64,000 nt of DNA from Candidatus Gastranaerophilales bacterium (GTDB taxonomy: Bacteria > Cyanobacteriota > Vampirovibrionia > Gastranaerophilales > Gastranaerophilaceae), in NCBI GenBank assembly GCA_944323925.1, contig CALUUI010000004.1:1-64000 (forward strand), read 5' to 3'. The position numbers were made by a program, and so were the translations under genes. The notes below the pieces were generated by a model that was given only the letters and a program-made list of their open reading frames with translations, had not been told where the DNA came from and made no database searches. This document shows, one piece after another, positions 9,163 through 17,321 of this stretch (its first letter is position 1; each line of letters starts with the position of its first letter).

Positions 9163-9945
9163 TTATACAAAATCAATAACAATAATTTCAGGAACGCAGC
9201 AAAAACGTACATTCATTATACTATCACCCAGTCCTTTTGTTACAATCAATGTATTATTGTTATGTTTGAAAAAACCGTTAGCATATTTAGTTCCTGATTT
9301 AGCAGGTACAATTAAAGCCCCATAAAAGGGAATTTGTACTTGTCCACCGTGGTTATGCCCTGCAAGAGTAAGATAAACTTCTTTTTCAATACTAAAAAAT
9401 GGGTCAGGATTGTGCGTTAACAGTATGGTTGTTTTGGTTGAATGTTTGAGAGCTTTATTAGGATTTGGAAGTCTCGTTTGTAAATCTTCAAGTCCGGCTA
9501 TTGTTATTTGAGATTTATTAATGTTCAATTTTATTGACTCATTTTCAAGAACATTGATATTATTCTGTTCTAAAATAGATTTTATATATGCACCGTTTTG
9601 CCACCAGTCGTGATTTCCAAGCACTGTATAAAATCCGTAGTTTGTTTGGATTTTAGATAAACCATCAGCGATATCTTTAATTGGGAGTGTTTGTTTTTCA
9701 CTGTACCCGTTTACAAAATCTCCGGCAGATAGCATTATATCAGGTTTAAGTTTATTTATTTTTTTTACAATTCTTTTTAATCTGTTTTTTTGTTTTTTAG
9801 CTATATGAAAGTCACTAGCAAAAACAATTCTGAGATTTTTAATCTCAGAATTGTTTAGTTTATATTTTTTTATAACTATAATGTTAGGCTCTATAAAAAA
9901 GCCCCAAAATAATAATATTAGACATATTATTATAAAAAATACCAT
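9163..9945 (-). CDS. membrane-anchored metallophosphoesterase (YaeI/YkuE/LpxG-like)
   Basis: 260 residues. N-terminal membrane anchor at about 2-18. The calcineurin-type metal-binding motifs are present in order: ASDFHIAK, AGDFVNG, GNHDWW, LLTHNPDP and LAGHNHGGQ. Relatives include the B. subtilis YkuE phosphodiesterase and the Chlamydia LpxG enzyme that hydrolyses UDP-2,3-diacylglucosamine in lipid A synthesis. Which activity applies here cannot be decided. The start follows the secG stop by four bases, so the two are translated as a unit. Confidence 0.88.
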   Translation of the reverse strand: MVFFIIICLILLFWGFFIEPNIIVIKKYKLNNSEIKNLRIVFASDFHIAKKQKNRLKRIVKKINKLKPDIMLSAGDFVNGYSEKQTLPIKDIADGLSKIQTNYGFYTVLGNHDWWQNGAYIKSILEQNNINVLENESIKLNINKSQITIAGLEDLQTRLPNPNKALKHSTKTTILLTHNPDPFFSIEKEVYLTLAGHNHGGQVQIPFYGALIVPAKSGTKYANGFFKHNNNTLIVTKGLGDSIMNVRFCCVPEIIVIDFV

Positions 9946-9949
9946 ATAC

Positions 9950-10174
9950 TTACTTAATTATGCCAAATCCAAGTAAAAATATGCAAACAATAAATATAGC
10001 AGCAACGATACCTGTTAATTTATTAAGCCCTTTTTCTGCACTTTTTTGAGATGCAAACATATTAGCTGCACCGCCAATTCCTGCGATTCCGTCACCTTTT
10101 GGTGAGTGCATAAGGATGAGTACTATTAATAATAGTGCGGATATGGTTAATAATCCCCAAGTAAATATAAGCAT
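9950..10174 (-). CDS. secG: preprotein translocase subunit SecG
   Basis: 74 residues, a typical SecG size. It is an auxiliary subunit of the SecYEG channel in the inner membrane. Two membrane spans (about 2-23 and 52-72) flank a Gly-rich cytoplasmic loop with SPKGDGIAGIGG and an FASQKSAEKGLNKLT stretch, which is the family signature. It starts directly after the stop of the NrtR-like gene. Confidence 0.92.
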   Translation of the reverse strand: MLIFTWGLLTISALLLIVLILMHSPKGDGIAGIGGAANMFASQKSAEKGLNKLTGIVAAIFIVCIFLLGFGIIK

Positions 10175-10864
10175 TTATTTTTTCTCCTTTTTAATAAAGT
10201 GAGCTCTTTTAGAGTTCAATTTAATAGTTTCAAATTTATATAATCTTGCAGGTCTTTTAGAAGAAGTTTTTGAAAATTCATCAAGTTCAACAAGACCTTC
10301 TGTTTGAATAGCTTTCTTTCTGAAATTTCTTTTATCAAGGCTTTTACCCATAATAAGCTCATATGCTTTTTGCATTTCAGTAAGAGTAAATTTTTCATTT
10401 AAAAGTTGATAAGCAACAGGGCACATCTCAAGTCTTTCACGAGTACGTTTGAGAGAATACATAATAATTTCCTTGTGGTCAAAAGCCAGAGGTGGAAGAT
10501 TGGAAACCTTGTGCCAACCTACATCAGGATTATCAATAATTTCAATATCTTCAGCTCTTATTAGCGCAAAATAAGCACAAGTTATGACTCTTGATATAGG
10601 GTGTCTAAGCGGATCACCGAAGGTGTAAAGCTGTTCAAGATAAATATTATCCACATTGGTTTTTTCTTTTAAAACCCTCATAGCGGCTTCATCAAGATTT
10701 TCAGACATCCTGACATAACCGCCCGGAATTGCCCATTTGCCCTTAAATGGTTCATTATTTCTTTTAATAAGCAGAACCTGCAAAGAGTTATTCTTGATAG
10801 TTAGAATAACAATGTCTACAGTAATTTCGTGTGTCTTAATCTCATTAAACATATTTTTACCCAT
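10175..10864 (-). CDS. NrtR-like regulator: Nudix domain plus C-terminal winged helix
   Basis: 229 residues. The N-terminal Nudix fold (about 10-145) has a Nudix box starting GGYVRMSE, but the catalytic RE and EE positions read RV and EK, so hydrolysis is probably lost. This is typical of NrtR, which uses the domain to sense ADP-ribose or related NAD metabolites. The C-terminal part (about 155-215) matches the NrtR DNA-binding winged helix (FTLTEMQKAYELIMG, LDKRNFRKK). No NAD genes are adjacent, so its targets are unknown. No SD precedes the ATG. A TATAAT lies five bases upstream, so the message may be leaderless. A second ATG at 10852 is an alternative start. Confidence 0.85.
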   Translation of the reverse strand: MGKNMFNEIKTHEITVDIVILTIKNNSLQVLLIKRNNEPFKGKWAIPGGYVRMSENLDEAAMRVLKEKTNVDNIYLEQLYTFGDPLRHPISRVITCAYFALIRAEDIEIIDNPDVGWHKVSNLPPLAFDHKEIIMYSLKRTRERLEMCPVAYQLLNEKFTLTEMQKAYELIMGKSLDKRNFRKKAIQTEGLVELDEFSKTSSKRPARLYKFETIKLNSKRAHFIKKEKK

Positions 10865-10869
10865 GTATG

Positions 10870-10897
10870 ATTATAAAACAAAAAATAATTAAGGCAA
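10870..10897 (-). promoter_or_regulatory. promoter of the nrtR-like operon, placed for a leaderless mRNA
   Basis: On the minus strand: TTGCCT (10892-10897), 16-base spacer, TATAAT (10870-10875), then only CATAC before the ATG at 10864. The predicted start of transcription falls at or within the start codon. Confidence 0.55.
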
Positions 10898-11029
10898 GAA
10901 TACACATGAACACTTTTTTGTAAGTGGTTGTTGTATGATTTTTTTGTTTATGTAACAATATTGTAAGATGCACAAGATGCTGAATTAATAGTATTATTTA
11001 AAATAATTAATGTAGAAAAGGAAAAGAAT

Positions 11030-13120
11030 ATGGCTAGAAAAACTCCATTGGAAAAAATTAGAAACATTGGTATTGCCGCACACATTGATGCAGGTAAGAC
11101 CACTACAACAGAACGTATATTGTTCTATACAGGTAAAACTCACAAAATCGGTGAAGTTCACGATGGTGCAGCGGTAACCGACTTTATGGAACAAGAGCGT
11201 GAAAGAGGTATCACAATTCAATCTGCGGCTGTAACAGCTGAATGGAAGGGACATCAAATTAACATTATTGATACTCCGGGACACGTAGACTTCACTATTG
11301 AAGTTGAACGTTCACTTCGTGTATTAGACGGTGTTGTTGCTGTATTTTGTGCAGTAGGTGGTGTTCAATCACAATCTGAAACAGTTTGGAGACAAGCTAA
11401 CAGATATGAAGTACCAAGAATGGTATTTGTTAACAAAATGGATAGAACAGGTGCAGATTTCTATCGTGTAGTTGATCAAATTAAAAACCGATTAGGTGCT
11501 AACGCTATTCCTATTCAATTACCGATAGGTGCTGAAGATCAGTTTACAGGTCTTGTAGACTTAATGACTATGAAGGCTGAAATTTATACAAATGATTTAG
11601 GTACTGATATAAGAGAAGAAGAAATTCCTGCTGATTTAGCAGAAAAAGCTAAAGAATATAGAGATGCAATGGTTGAAGCTATTGCAGCTGAAGATGATGC
11701 ATTGATGGAAAAATTCTTCGAAGATCCTGAATCTATTACTGTTGAAGAATTAAAGGCTGGTTTAAGAAAAGCAGTATGTAATAACAAAATTGTTCCTGTT
11801 TGCTGCGGTACAGCGTTTAAGAACAAAGGTGTTCAACTTTTATTGAACAACGTTGTAGATTATATGCCATCACCTGTTGATGTAAAAGCTATTGAAGGTG
11901 AATTAGAAGACGGAACAAAGACTGAAAGACATTCTTCTGACTCTGAACCGTTCTCAGCTCTTGCATTCAAAGTTATGACAGACCCATATGTTGGTCGTTT
12001 AACTTTCTTAAGAGTTTATTCAGGTGTTATTACTTCAGGTTCTTATGTTCTTAATGCAACAAACGGTAAGAAAGAACGTATTTCAAGACTTGTAAGAATG
12101 TATGCTGATCAAAGACTTGAAGAAACAGAAGTATATGCAGGTGATATCTGTGCAGCGGTTGGTTTAAAAGATACAACCACAGGTGATACATTATGTGACG
12201 AAAAAGCTCCAATTATATTGGAAAAAATGTCATTCCCTGAACCGGTTATTTCTGTTGCTATTGAACCAAAAACAAAAGCTGACCAAGATAAGATGGGTAT
12301 TGCTCTTCAAAAACTTGCAGAAGAAGATCCATCATTCCGTGTTAAATCTGATACAGAAACAGGTCAAACAATTATTTCTGGTATGGGTGAACTTCACTTA
12401 GATATTATTGTTGACCGTATGTTAAGAGAATTCAAAGTTGAAGCTAACATTGGTAAGCCTCAAGTTGCATATAGAGAAACTATTAGAGGAAATGCAGATC
12501 AAGATTCTAAATTTATCAGACAATCAGGTGGTAAAGGTCAATATGGTCATGTTAAAGTTAGAATTTCTCCTGCTGGTGAAAATGAAGGCTTTGTATTTGA
12601 AAACAAAATCGTTGGTGGTGCTATTCCTAAGGAATACATTGAACCAGCAAGAAAAGGTATGGAAGAGGCTCTTGAAGGAGGTATCTTAGCTGGATTCCCA
12701 ATGATTGACGTTAAAGTTGAACTTTATGATGGTTCATATCACGAAGTTGACTCTTCTGAAATGGCATTCAAAATCGCTGGTTCTATGGCTATGAAGGAAG
12801 GTACTAAGAAGGCATCTCCTTGTATTCTTGAACCAATGATGAAAGTTGAAATTGAAATTCCTGAAGAATATACAGGTACGATTATTGGTGATATTTCAAG
12901 AAGACGTGGTCGTGTTGAAGGTCAAGAACCTCTTGGAACGACTGGTAACGTTATCGTAAGAGCTACAGTTCCTCTTGCTAATATGTTTGGTTATGCTACT
13001 GACTTGAGAAGTAATACTCAAGGTCGTGGTACTTTCTCTATGGAATTCAAGTGCTACGAACAAGTTCCTGCTAACATTGAAAAAGAAATTATTGAAAAAT
13101 ACAGTGCAAGCAAGGCATAA
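11030..13120 (+). CDS. fusA: translation elongation factor G
   Basis: 696 residues, complete. The GTPase drives translocation of the ribosome and, with RRF, recycling. The G domain has [12 protein letters not shown] (G1), ERGITIQSA (G2), DTPGHVDF (G3) and [10 protein letters not shown] (G4). Domains II-V follow, including GMGELHLDI and [20 protein letters not shown] precedes the ATG. It is transcribed alone, outside the usual rpsL-rpsG-fusA-tuf order, and is closed by a strong terminator. Confidence 0.98.
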   Translation: MARKTPLEKIRNIGIAAHIDAGKTTTTERILFYTGKTHKIGEVHDGAAVTDFMEQERERGITIQSAAVTAEWKGHQINIIDTPGHVDFTIEVERSLRVLDGVVAVFCAVGGVQSQSETVWRQANRYEVPRMVFVNKMDRTGADFYRVVDQIKNRLGANAIPIQLPIGAEDQFTGLVDLMTMKAEIYTNDLGTDIREEEIPADLAEKAKEYRDAMVEAIAAEDDALMEKFFEDPESITVEELKAGLRKAVCNNKIVPVCCGTAFKNKGVQLLLNNVVDYMPSPVDVKAIEGELEDGTKTERHSSDSEPFSALAFKVMTDPYVGRLTFLRVYSGVITSGSYVLNATNGKKERISRLVRMYADQRLEETEVYAGDICAAVGLKDTTTGDTLCDEKAPIILEKMSFPEPVISVAIEPKTKADQDKMGIALQKLAEEDPSFRVKSDTETGQTIISGMGELHLDIIVDRMLREFKVEANIGKPQVAYRETIRGNADQDSKFIRQSGGKGQYGHVKVRISPAGENEGFVFENKIVGGAIPKEYIEPARKGMEEALEGGILAGFPMIDVKVELYDGSYHEVDSSEMAFKIAGSMAMKEGTKKASPCILEPMMKVEIEIPEEYTGTIIGDISRRRGRVEGQEPLGTTGNVIVRATVPLANMFGYATDLRSNTQGRGTFSMEFKCYEQVPANIEKEIIEKYSASKA

Positions 13121-13133
13121 CTTGATAGTGTTT

Positions 13134-13167
13134 AAAAAGGGCGGCGAAGTTTCGTCGCCCTTTTTTT
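13134..13167 (+). terminator. rho-independent terminator of fusA
   Basis: AAAAAGGGCGGCGAA / TTCGTCGCCCTTTTT hairpin with one G-T pair and a two-base spacer, followed by a T run. It lies 13 bases after the fusA stop. Confidence 0.95.
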
Positions 13168-13235
13168 ATTGTAGAATTTTTTTGTTTTTTTATTTATAAT
13201 GGCTACATATGAGAGTATTGTTTAAGGAGTAGAAA

Positions 13236-14624
13236 TTGTACGGATTAATTTTAGCGGGTGGTTCAGGTAGTCGTTTATGGCCTCTATCAAGAGAGCTATA
13301 TCCAAAACAGCTTTTAAATTTACAAAGTGAAGACAGTCTTTTACAAAATACATATAAAAGGTTATCAAGTCTTATTGACGACGATAGCATTATTGCTTTG
13401 ACCGGAGTAAAGCATGTTTCATCCGTTAAAGCTCAGTTATCAAAGTTAAGCAGTAGTGTAAGAGTTTTGTCTGAACCTATATCAAGAAATACGGCACCTG
13501 CAATTGCTGTTGCGGTAAAAAATATTTTGGATAAGGGTAAAGATGATGTAATTTTAGTTGTTCCATCGGATCATTTAATCAAAAATACAGATAAATTTAT
13601 TTCTACTGTAAAAAAAGGTGAAGTGTTAGCTAATAAAGGATATTTAGTTACTTTTGGTGTTCAACCTTCTTATCCTGAGACAGGATATGGTTATATTAAT
13701 GTTTCAGATATTTCTGTTGAGTCTGGTTTTAAGGTAAATAAATTTGTTGAAAAACCTGATTATGAGTTAGCTGAAAAATATTTTAAATCAGGTAAATATT
13801 TTTGGAATGCAGGAATCTTCATGTTCAAGGCTTCTGTATTTATGGAAGAACTAAAGAAAAATTCTCCTGAGATATATTCTTTGTTATACAAATTTGATTT
13901 TACTCAATCTGATGAAATAAAATATTTGGATTTCGAATTAATGCCAAATATTTCTATTGATTATGCAGTAATGGAAAAGTCAGATAAGATAGCGTTGGTT
14001 AAATTAGAAAGTGACTGGAATGATTTAGGCTCTTGGGCCTCGATTTATGATACTGAAAAGAAGGATGAGAACGGGAATGTTCTTGTTGGACATGTAATTG
14101 ATTTAGAATCAAAGAATTCATTAGTTTATTCCTCTTCAAAACTATGCGCTACTATCGGCTTAGAAGATATTGTTTTAATTGAAACCGAAGATGCTGTTTT
14201 AGCGTGCAGAAAAGACAGGACTCAGGATGTTAAAAAAGTTTATGATATATTGAAGCAACAAAATGATAATACACATTTAGTTCACAAGACAGTATTCAGA
14301 CCTTGGGGATTTTATACTGTTTTAGCTCAAGGTGAAGGGTTTTTAACTAAAATGATTCAGGTTAATCCGGGGCAAAAACTTTCTGTTCAGTCGCATAATT
14401 TTAGAAGTGAACATTGGGTAGTCTTAAAAGGTACTGCTAAGGTTGTTTTAGAGGGTAAGGATTATATTTTAAGCCCTGGCAATAGTATTGATATTCCATT
14501 GAAAGCTATACATTCATTGCAAAATCCATATAAAGAGCCAATTCAAATTATTGAAGTCCAGTTAGGAGATCCGCTCATTGAGGAAGATATAATCCGTTAC
14601 GAAGATATGTATGGACGGGTATAA
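13236..14624 (+). CDS. manC: mannose-1-phosphate guanylyltransferase / mannose-6-phosphate isomerase
   Basis: 462 residues with TTG as the start codon, supported by AAGGAG six bases upstream. It makes GDP-mannose for surface polysaccharides. The N-terminal nucleotidyltransferase has LILAGGSGSRLWPLSRE, PSDHLI, TGYGYI and KFVEKPD. The C-terminal type II isomerase cupin occupies about 345-460 (FRPWGFYTVL, SVQSHNFRSEHWVVLKG, PLKAIHSLQN). The two-domain arrangement is the usual ManC/AlgA/XanB form. mtaB follows 14 bases later. No other polysaccharide genes are nearby. Confidence 0.95.
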   Translation: MYGLILAGGSGSRLWPLSRELYPKQLLNLQSEDSLLQNTYKRLSSLIDDDSIIALTGVKHVSSVKAQLSKLSSSVRVLSEPISRNTAPAIAVAVKNILDKGKDDVILVVPSDHLIKNTDKFISTVKKGEVLANKGYLVTFGVQPSYPETGYGYINVSDISVESGFKVNKFVEKPDYELAEKYFKSGKYFWNAGIFMFKASVFMEELKKNSPEIYSLLYKFDFTQSDEIKYLDFELMPNISIDYAVMEKSDKIALVKLESDWNDLGSWASIYDTEKKDENGNVLVGHVIDLESKNSLVYSSSKLCATIGLEDIVLIETEDAVLACRKDRTQDVKKVYDILKQQNDNTHLVHKTVFRPWGFYTVLAQGEGFLTKMIQVNPGQKLSVQSHNFRSEHWVVLKGTAKVVLEGKDYILSPGNSIDIPLKAIHSLQNPYKEPIQIIEVQLGDPLIEEDIIRYEDMYGRV

Positions 14625-14638
14625 ATAAAAAGGTTTTT

Positions 14639-15928
14639 ATGAGTGGTAAGTTCTTTATAAAAACAATGGGGTGTAAGGCTAACCAATTTGAGGGTGGCAT
14701 AATCATAGAAAATCTTATTTCAAACGGCTACTCTCAAGTTAATTCAATTAGCGAAGCTGATTTTTTTATTCTTAATTCTTGTACTGTTACTCATAAAAGT
14801 GATAATGAAGCACTTTATTTGTTAAGAAATGCAAAACATGAAAATCCTGATATTATAAATGTTATAACAGGCTGTGTCGCACAAATAAAAAAAGAAGATT
14901 TATTATCTTTAGATTACATAGATATTGTAGTAGGTAATGATGAAAAACTTAGGATATCTGATTATTTAAGTAATATAAAGTCATCTAATGTAATGGATTT
15001 GATGCAGAAAACAGATTTTACTCCTGCCGTATTAAATGATATTTATAAAACACGAATCGGGCTAAAAATTCAAGATGGCTGTAATAGCAGGTGTTCATAT
15101 TGTATTATTCCTTTCGCAAGGGGAAAAAGCAGAAGTGCAGATGTTAAATTTTTAACAGAGCAAATAAATAACTATGTAAAACATGGTTATAAAGAAGTTG
15201 TCTTAACCGGTATTCATATTGGTCAGTGGGGAAAAGAATTTGGGCTTTCACTTTTAGATTTATTGAGGGAAATTGAAAAAACTTCTATTCCGAGATACAG
15301 ACTAGGTTCTCTTAACCCTTCAGAAATAGATTCAGAGTTGCTTGATTTTCTGCAAACTTCTTCAAAATTTTGCCCGCATTTTCATTTGTCATTACAGTCG
15401 GCTTGCGATAAAACGTTAAGAGCTATGAACAGGTTTTATAAAGTAGAGGACTATTTAGCACAAATTGATGATATTAATTCCAGATGGAAAAATCCGTTTC
15501 TTGGTTCTGATATTATTACAGGTTTCCCTGGTGAGACTGATGAAGATTTTGAAGTTACGCTAAACAATCTTAGAAAATCTGGCTTGACTCAAATACACAC
15601 TTTCCCGTATTCGGTAAGAGAAGGTACAGTAGCTGCAAATATGCAAGAGCAGGTCCCGCTAAAAATAAAAAATTCAAGGGCCGATTTAGTTAAAAAATTA
15701 TCAAAAGAAAAGTTTGAAAAATTTATAAATGCCAACATAAATACTAATACTACTGTCTTAATAGAAAAGCGTTTAGATAAAAAGATAGGCATGTATAAAG
15801 GAGTTACTCCAAATTATTTGACAGTTTGTATTCCGTATCAAGAAGTTGATTTATTTAATACGATTCAACCAATAAAAATAGAGAGCATAAAAAACGGGAA
15901 ATTATTCGGAACTTTTATAAATATATAA
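14639..15928 (+). CDS. mtaB: tRNA t6A37 methylthiotransferase (MtaB family)
   Basis: 429 residues. A radical-SAM enzyme that adds a methylthio group to threonylcarbamoyladenosine at position 37 of tRNAs. The N-terminal UPF0004 domain has three cluster cysteines in MGCKANQFE (C12), NSCTVTHKS (C48) and TGCVAQ. The radical-SAM motif is CNSRCSYCIIPFARGKSRS. The final region is TRAM-like. The TVTHKSD and IPFARGKSRS wording fits MtaB better than MiaB or RimO. It follows manC closely with only a weak SD (AAAAAGG). Confidence 0.9.
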   Translation: MSGKFFIKTMGCKANQFEGGIIIENLISNGYSQVNSISEADFFILNSCTVTHKSDNEALYLLRNAKHENPDIINVITGCVAQIKKEDLLSLDYIDIVVGNDEKLRISDYLSNIKSSNVMDLMQKTDFTPAVLNDIYKTRIGLKIQDGCNSRCSYCIIPFARGKSRSADVKFLTEQINNYVKHGYKEVVLTGIHIGQWGKEFGLSLLDLLREIEKTSIPRYRLGSLNPSEIDSELLDFLQTSSKFCPHFHLSLQSACDKTLRAMNRFYKVEDYLAQIDDINSRWKNPFLGSDIITGFPGETDEDFEVTLNNLRKSGLTQIHTFPYSVREGTVAANMQEQVPLKIKNSRADLVKKLSKEKFEKFINANINTNTTVLIEKRLDKKIGMYKGVTPNYLTVCIPYQEVDLFNTIQPIKIESIKNGKLFGTFINI

Positions 15929-15962
15929 ATAAAAAATCACTCTTTTATTTGAGTTCTACTAA

Positions 15963-15991
15963 TTGACATCGAAATTCTTTAGTGGTATCAT
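15963..15991 (+). promoter_or_regulatory. near-consensus promoter of the RND efflux operon
   Basis: TTGACA (15963-15968), exactly 17 bases, TATCAT (15986-15991). Transcription should start near 15998 and give a leader of about 115 bases before the ATG at 16113. Confidence 0.8.
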
Positions 15992-15994
15992 TGA

Positions 15995-16008
15995 GTGGAA
16001 AGTTCCAC
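15995..16008 (+). promoter_or_regulatory. palindrome at the RND operon start point, candidate operator
   Basis: GTGGAA-AG-TTCCAC, six-base arms with a two-base spacer, covering the predicted transcription start four bases after the -10 box. A dimeric repressor bound there would block the promoter. No regulator gene lies beside the operon. Confidence 0.5.
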
Positions 16009-16112
16009 ATATAGAATAAAGATAAGAGAACATCAAAAATAAAAATATTGGAAAAGGGCGAACAGGGGAGAGAAGTTTAAAACTGTATAGCCAGAGACCA
16101 AGGTGAGGATAT

Positions 16113-17318
16113 ATGAGATATAAAATAATACTAATACTATTGATAATGGTAGGATTGATAGCAGCACGTGCAATATATAGTTCAACATCAACGAAAGGTG
16201 GTTCAAAGGGTCGTGCAGGAATGTCAGCACCAATAGTAACTGTTCAAAAGGTAAAAGAAGAACCGGTTATTTATTCATACGAAGCGCCAGCAAGGGTGAG
16301 TGCAAAGTATCGAGTAGAGGTAACCGCAAGAATAAGTGGCTATTTAACAAAGAGTTATTTTAAAGAAGGTGATTTTGTTAAGGCTGGTCAATTATTGTTT
16401 GAAATCGAGCCTTTAGAGTATAAGTTGGCTGTTCAACAAGCAAAGGGCAGCTTGGACAATTCTAGGGCTCAGCTTGAGTATTATGAAAAGCAGTTAGCAC
16501 GTTATAAGGATTTGGTATCTAAAGATTATGTAGCAAAATCCGATTATGATAATATGCTGGCGCAAAGAGATGCATATCGTGCGCAAGTGTCATTAAACGA
16601 AGGTGCATACAGAGATGCAATAAGAAATTATAGTTATACTCAGGTAAAGGCTCCTGTAGACGGGCGTGTCGGTATAATTAATGTAACGGTTGGGAACTAT
16701 GTAAATGCGCAAGCGGGATATTTGACAACAATAATAAGTGAAGATCCTATGTATGTAACTTTCCCGTTGAGTTCAAAAGATTATGTTGCCTTAAATACTG
16801 TAGATGGAGATGCAAATCAAAACAGGGTTGTAGAGTATAAATTTTCTACAGGAATGTTATATAGAGAAAAAGGTGTTCAAGATTTCAGAGACAACAAAGT
16901 TGATGAAACAACAGGAACAATTACTCTTAGGGCAACGTTTAAAAACCCATATGGGGAATTAATTCAAGGAGATTATGGTCGTATAATAATATATTCAAAT
17001 AAGAAAGCCCCGGTTCCTGTAATTCCAGTAGAAGCGGTGCAAGAAAACCAAGAAGGTCAATATGTATTTAAATTGGACGAACAAAATCTTCCTCGTTTAA
17101 CATATATAAAGACAGGAATACAACAAGATGGTAAATGGATAGTAACAGATGGCTTAAAGTCTGGTGATAAGATAATAACAGCCGGATTACAAAAGGTTGT
17201 ATCAGGTCAACCTGTAAAAATTGTTGAAAGTATTGAAGCAAAAGCTCAAACTAAAAAGCCAACAATATTTGATAAGATTAAAAAGTTATTTAACAGAGAC
17301 GGGAAAAAGGCAGAGTAG
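16113..17318 (+). CDS. RND efflux periplasmic adaptor (AcrA/MexA type)
   Basis: 401 residues. The membrane-fusion subunit that links the inner-membrane pump to the outer-membrane channel. N-terminal membrane anchor or signal at about 4-22. The lipoyl-like and beta-barrel parts contain VEVTARISGYLTKSYFKEGDFVKAGQLLFEIEP. A helical hairpin (about 108-175) follows, then VKAPVDGRVGIINVTVGNYV. The C-terminal membrane-proximal part has IPVEAVQENQEGQYVF. SD AGGTGAGG lies three bases before the ATG. It is the first gene of a three-gene operon and the pump starts four bases after its stop. Confidence 0.94.
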   Translation: MRYKIILILLIMVGLIAARAIYSSTSTKGGSKGRAGMSAPIVTVQKVKEEPVIYSYEAPARVSAKYRVEVTARISGYLTKSYFKEGDFVKAGQLLFEIEPLEYKLAVQQAKGSLDNSRAQLEYYEKQLARYKDLVSKDYVAKSDYDNMLAQRDAYRAQVSLNEGAYRDAIRNYSYTQVKAPVDGRVGIINVTVGNYVNAQAGYLTTIISEDPMYVTFPLSSKDYVALNTVDGDANQNRVVEYKFSTGMLYREKGVQDFRDNKVDETTGTITLRATFKNPYGELIQGDYGRIIIYSNKKAPVPVIPVEAVQENQEGQYVFKLDEQNLPRLTYIKTGIQQDGKWIVTDGLKSGDKIITAGLQKVVSGQPVKIVESIEAKAQTKKPTIFDKIKKLFNRDGKKAE

Positions 17319-17321
17319 AAG

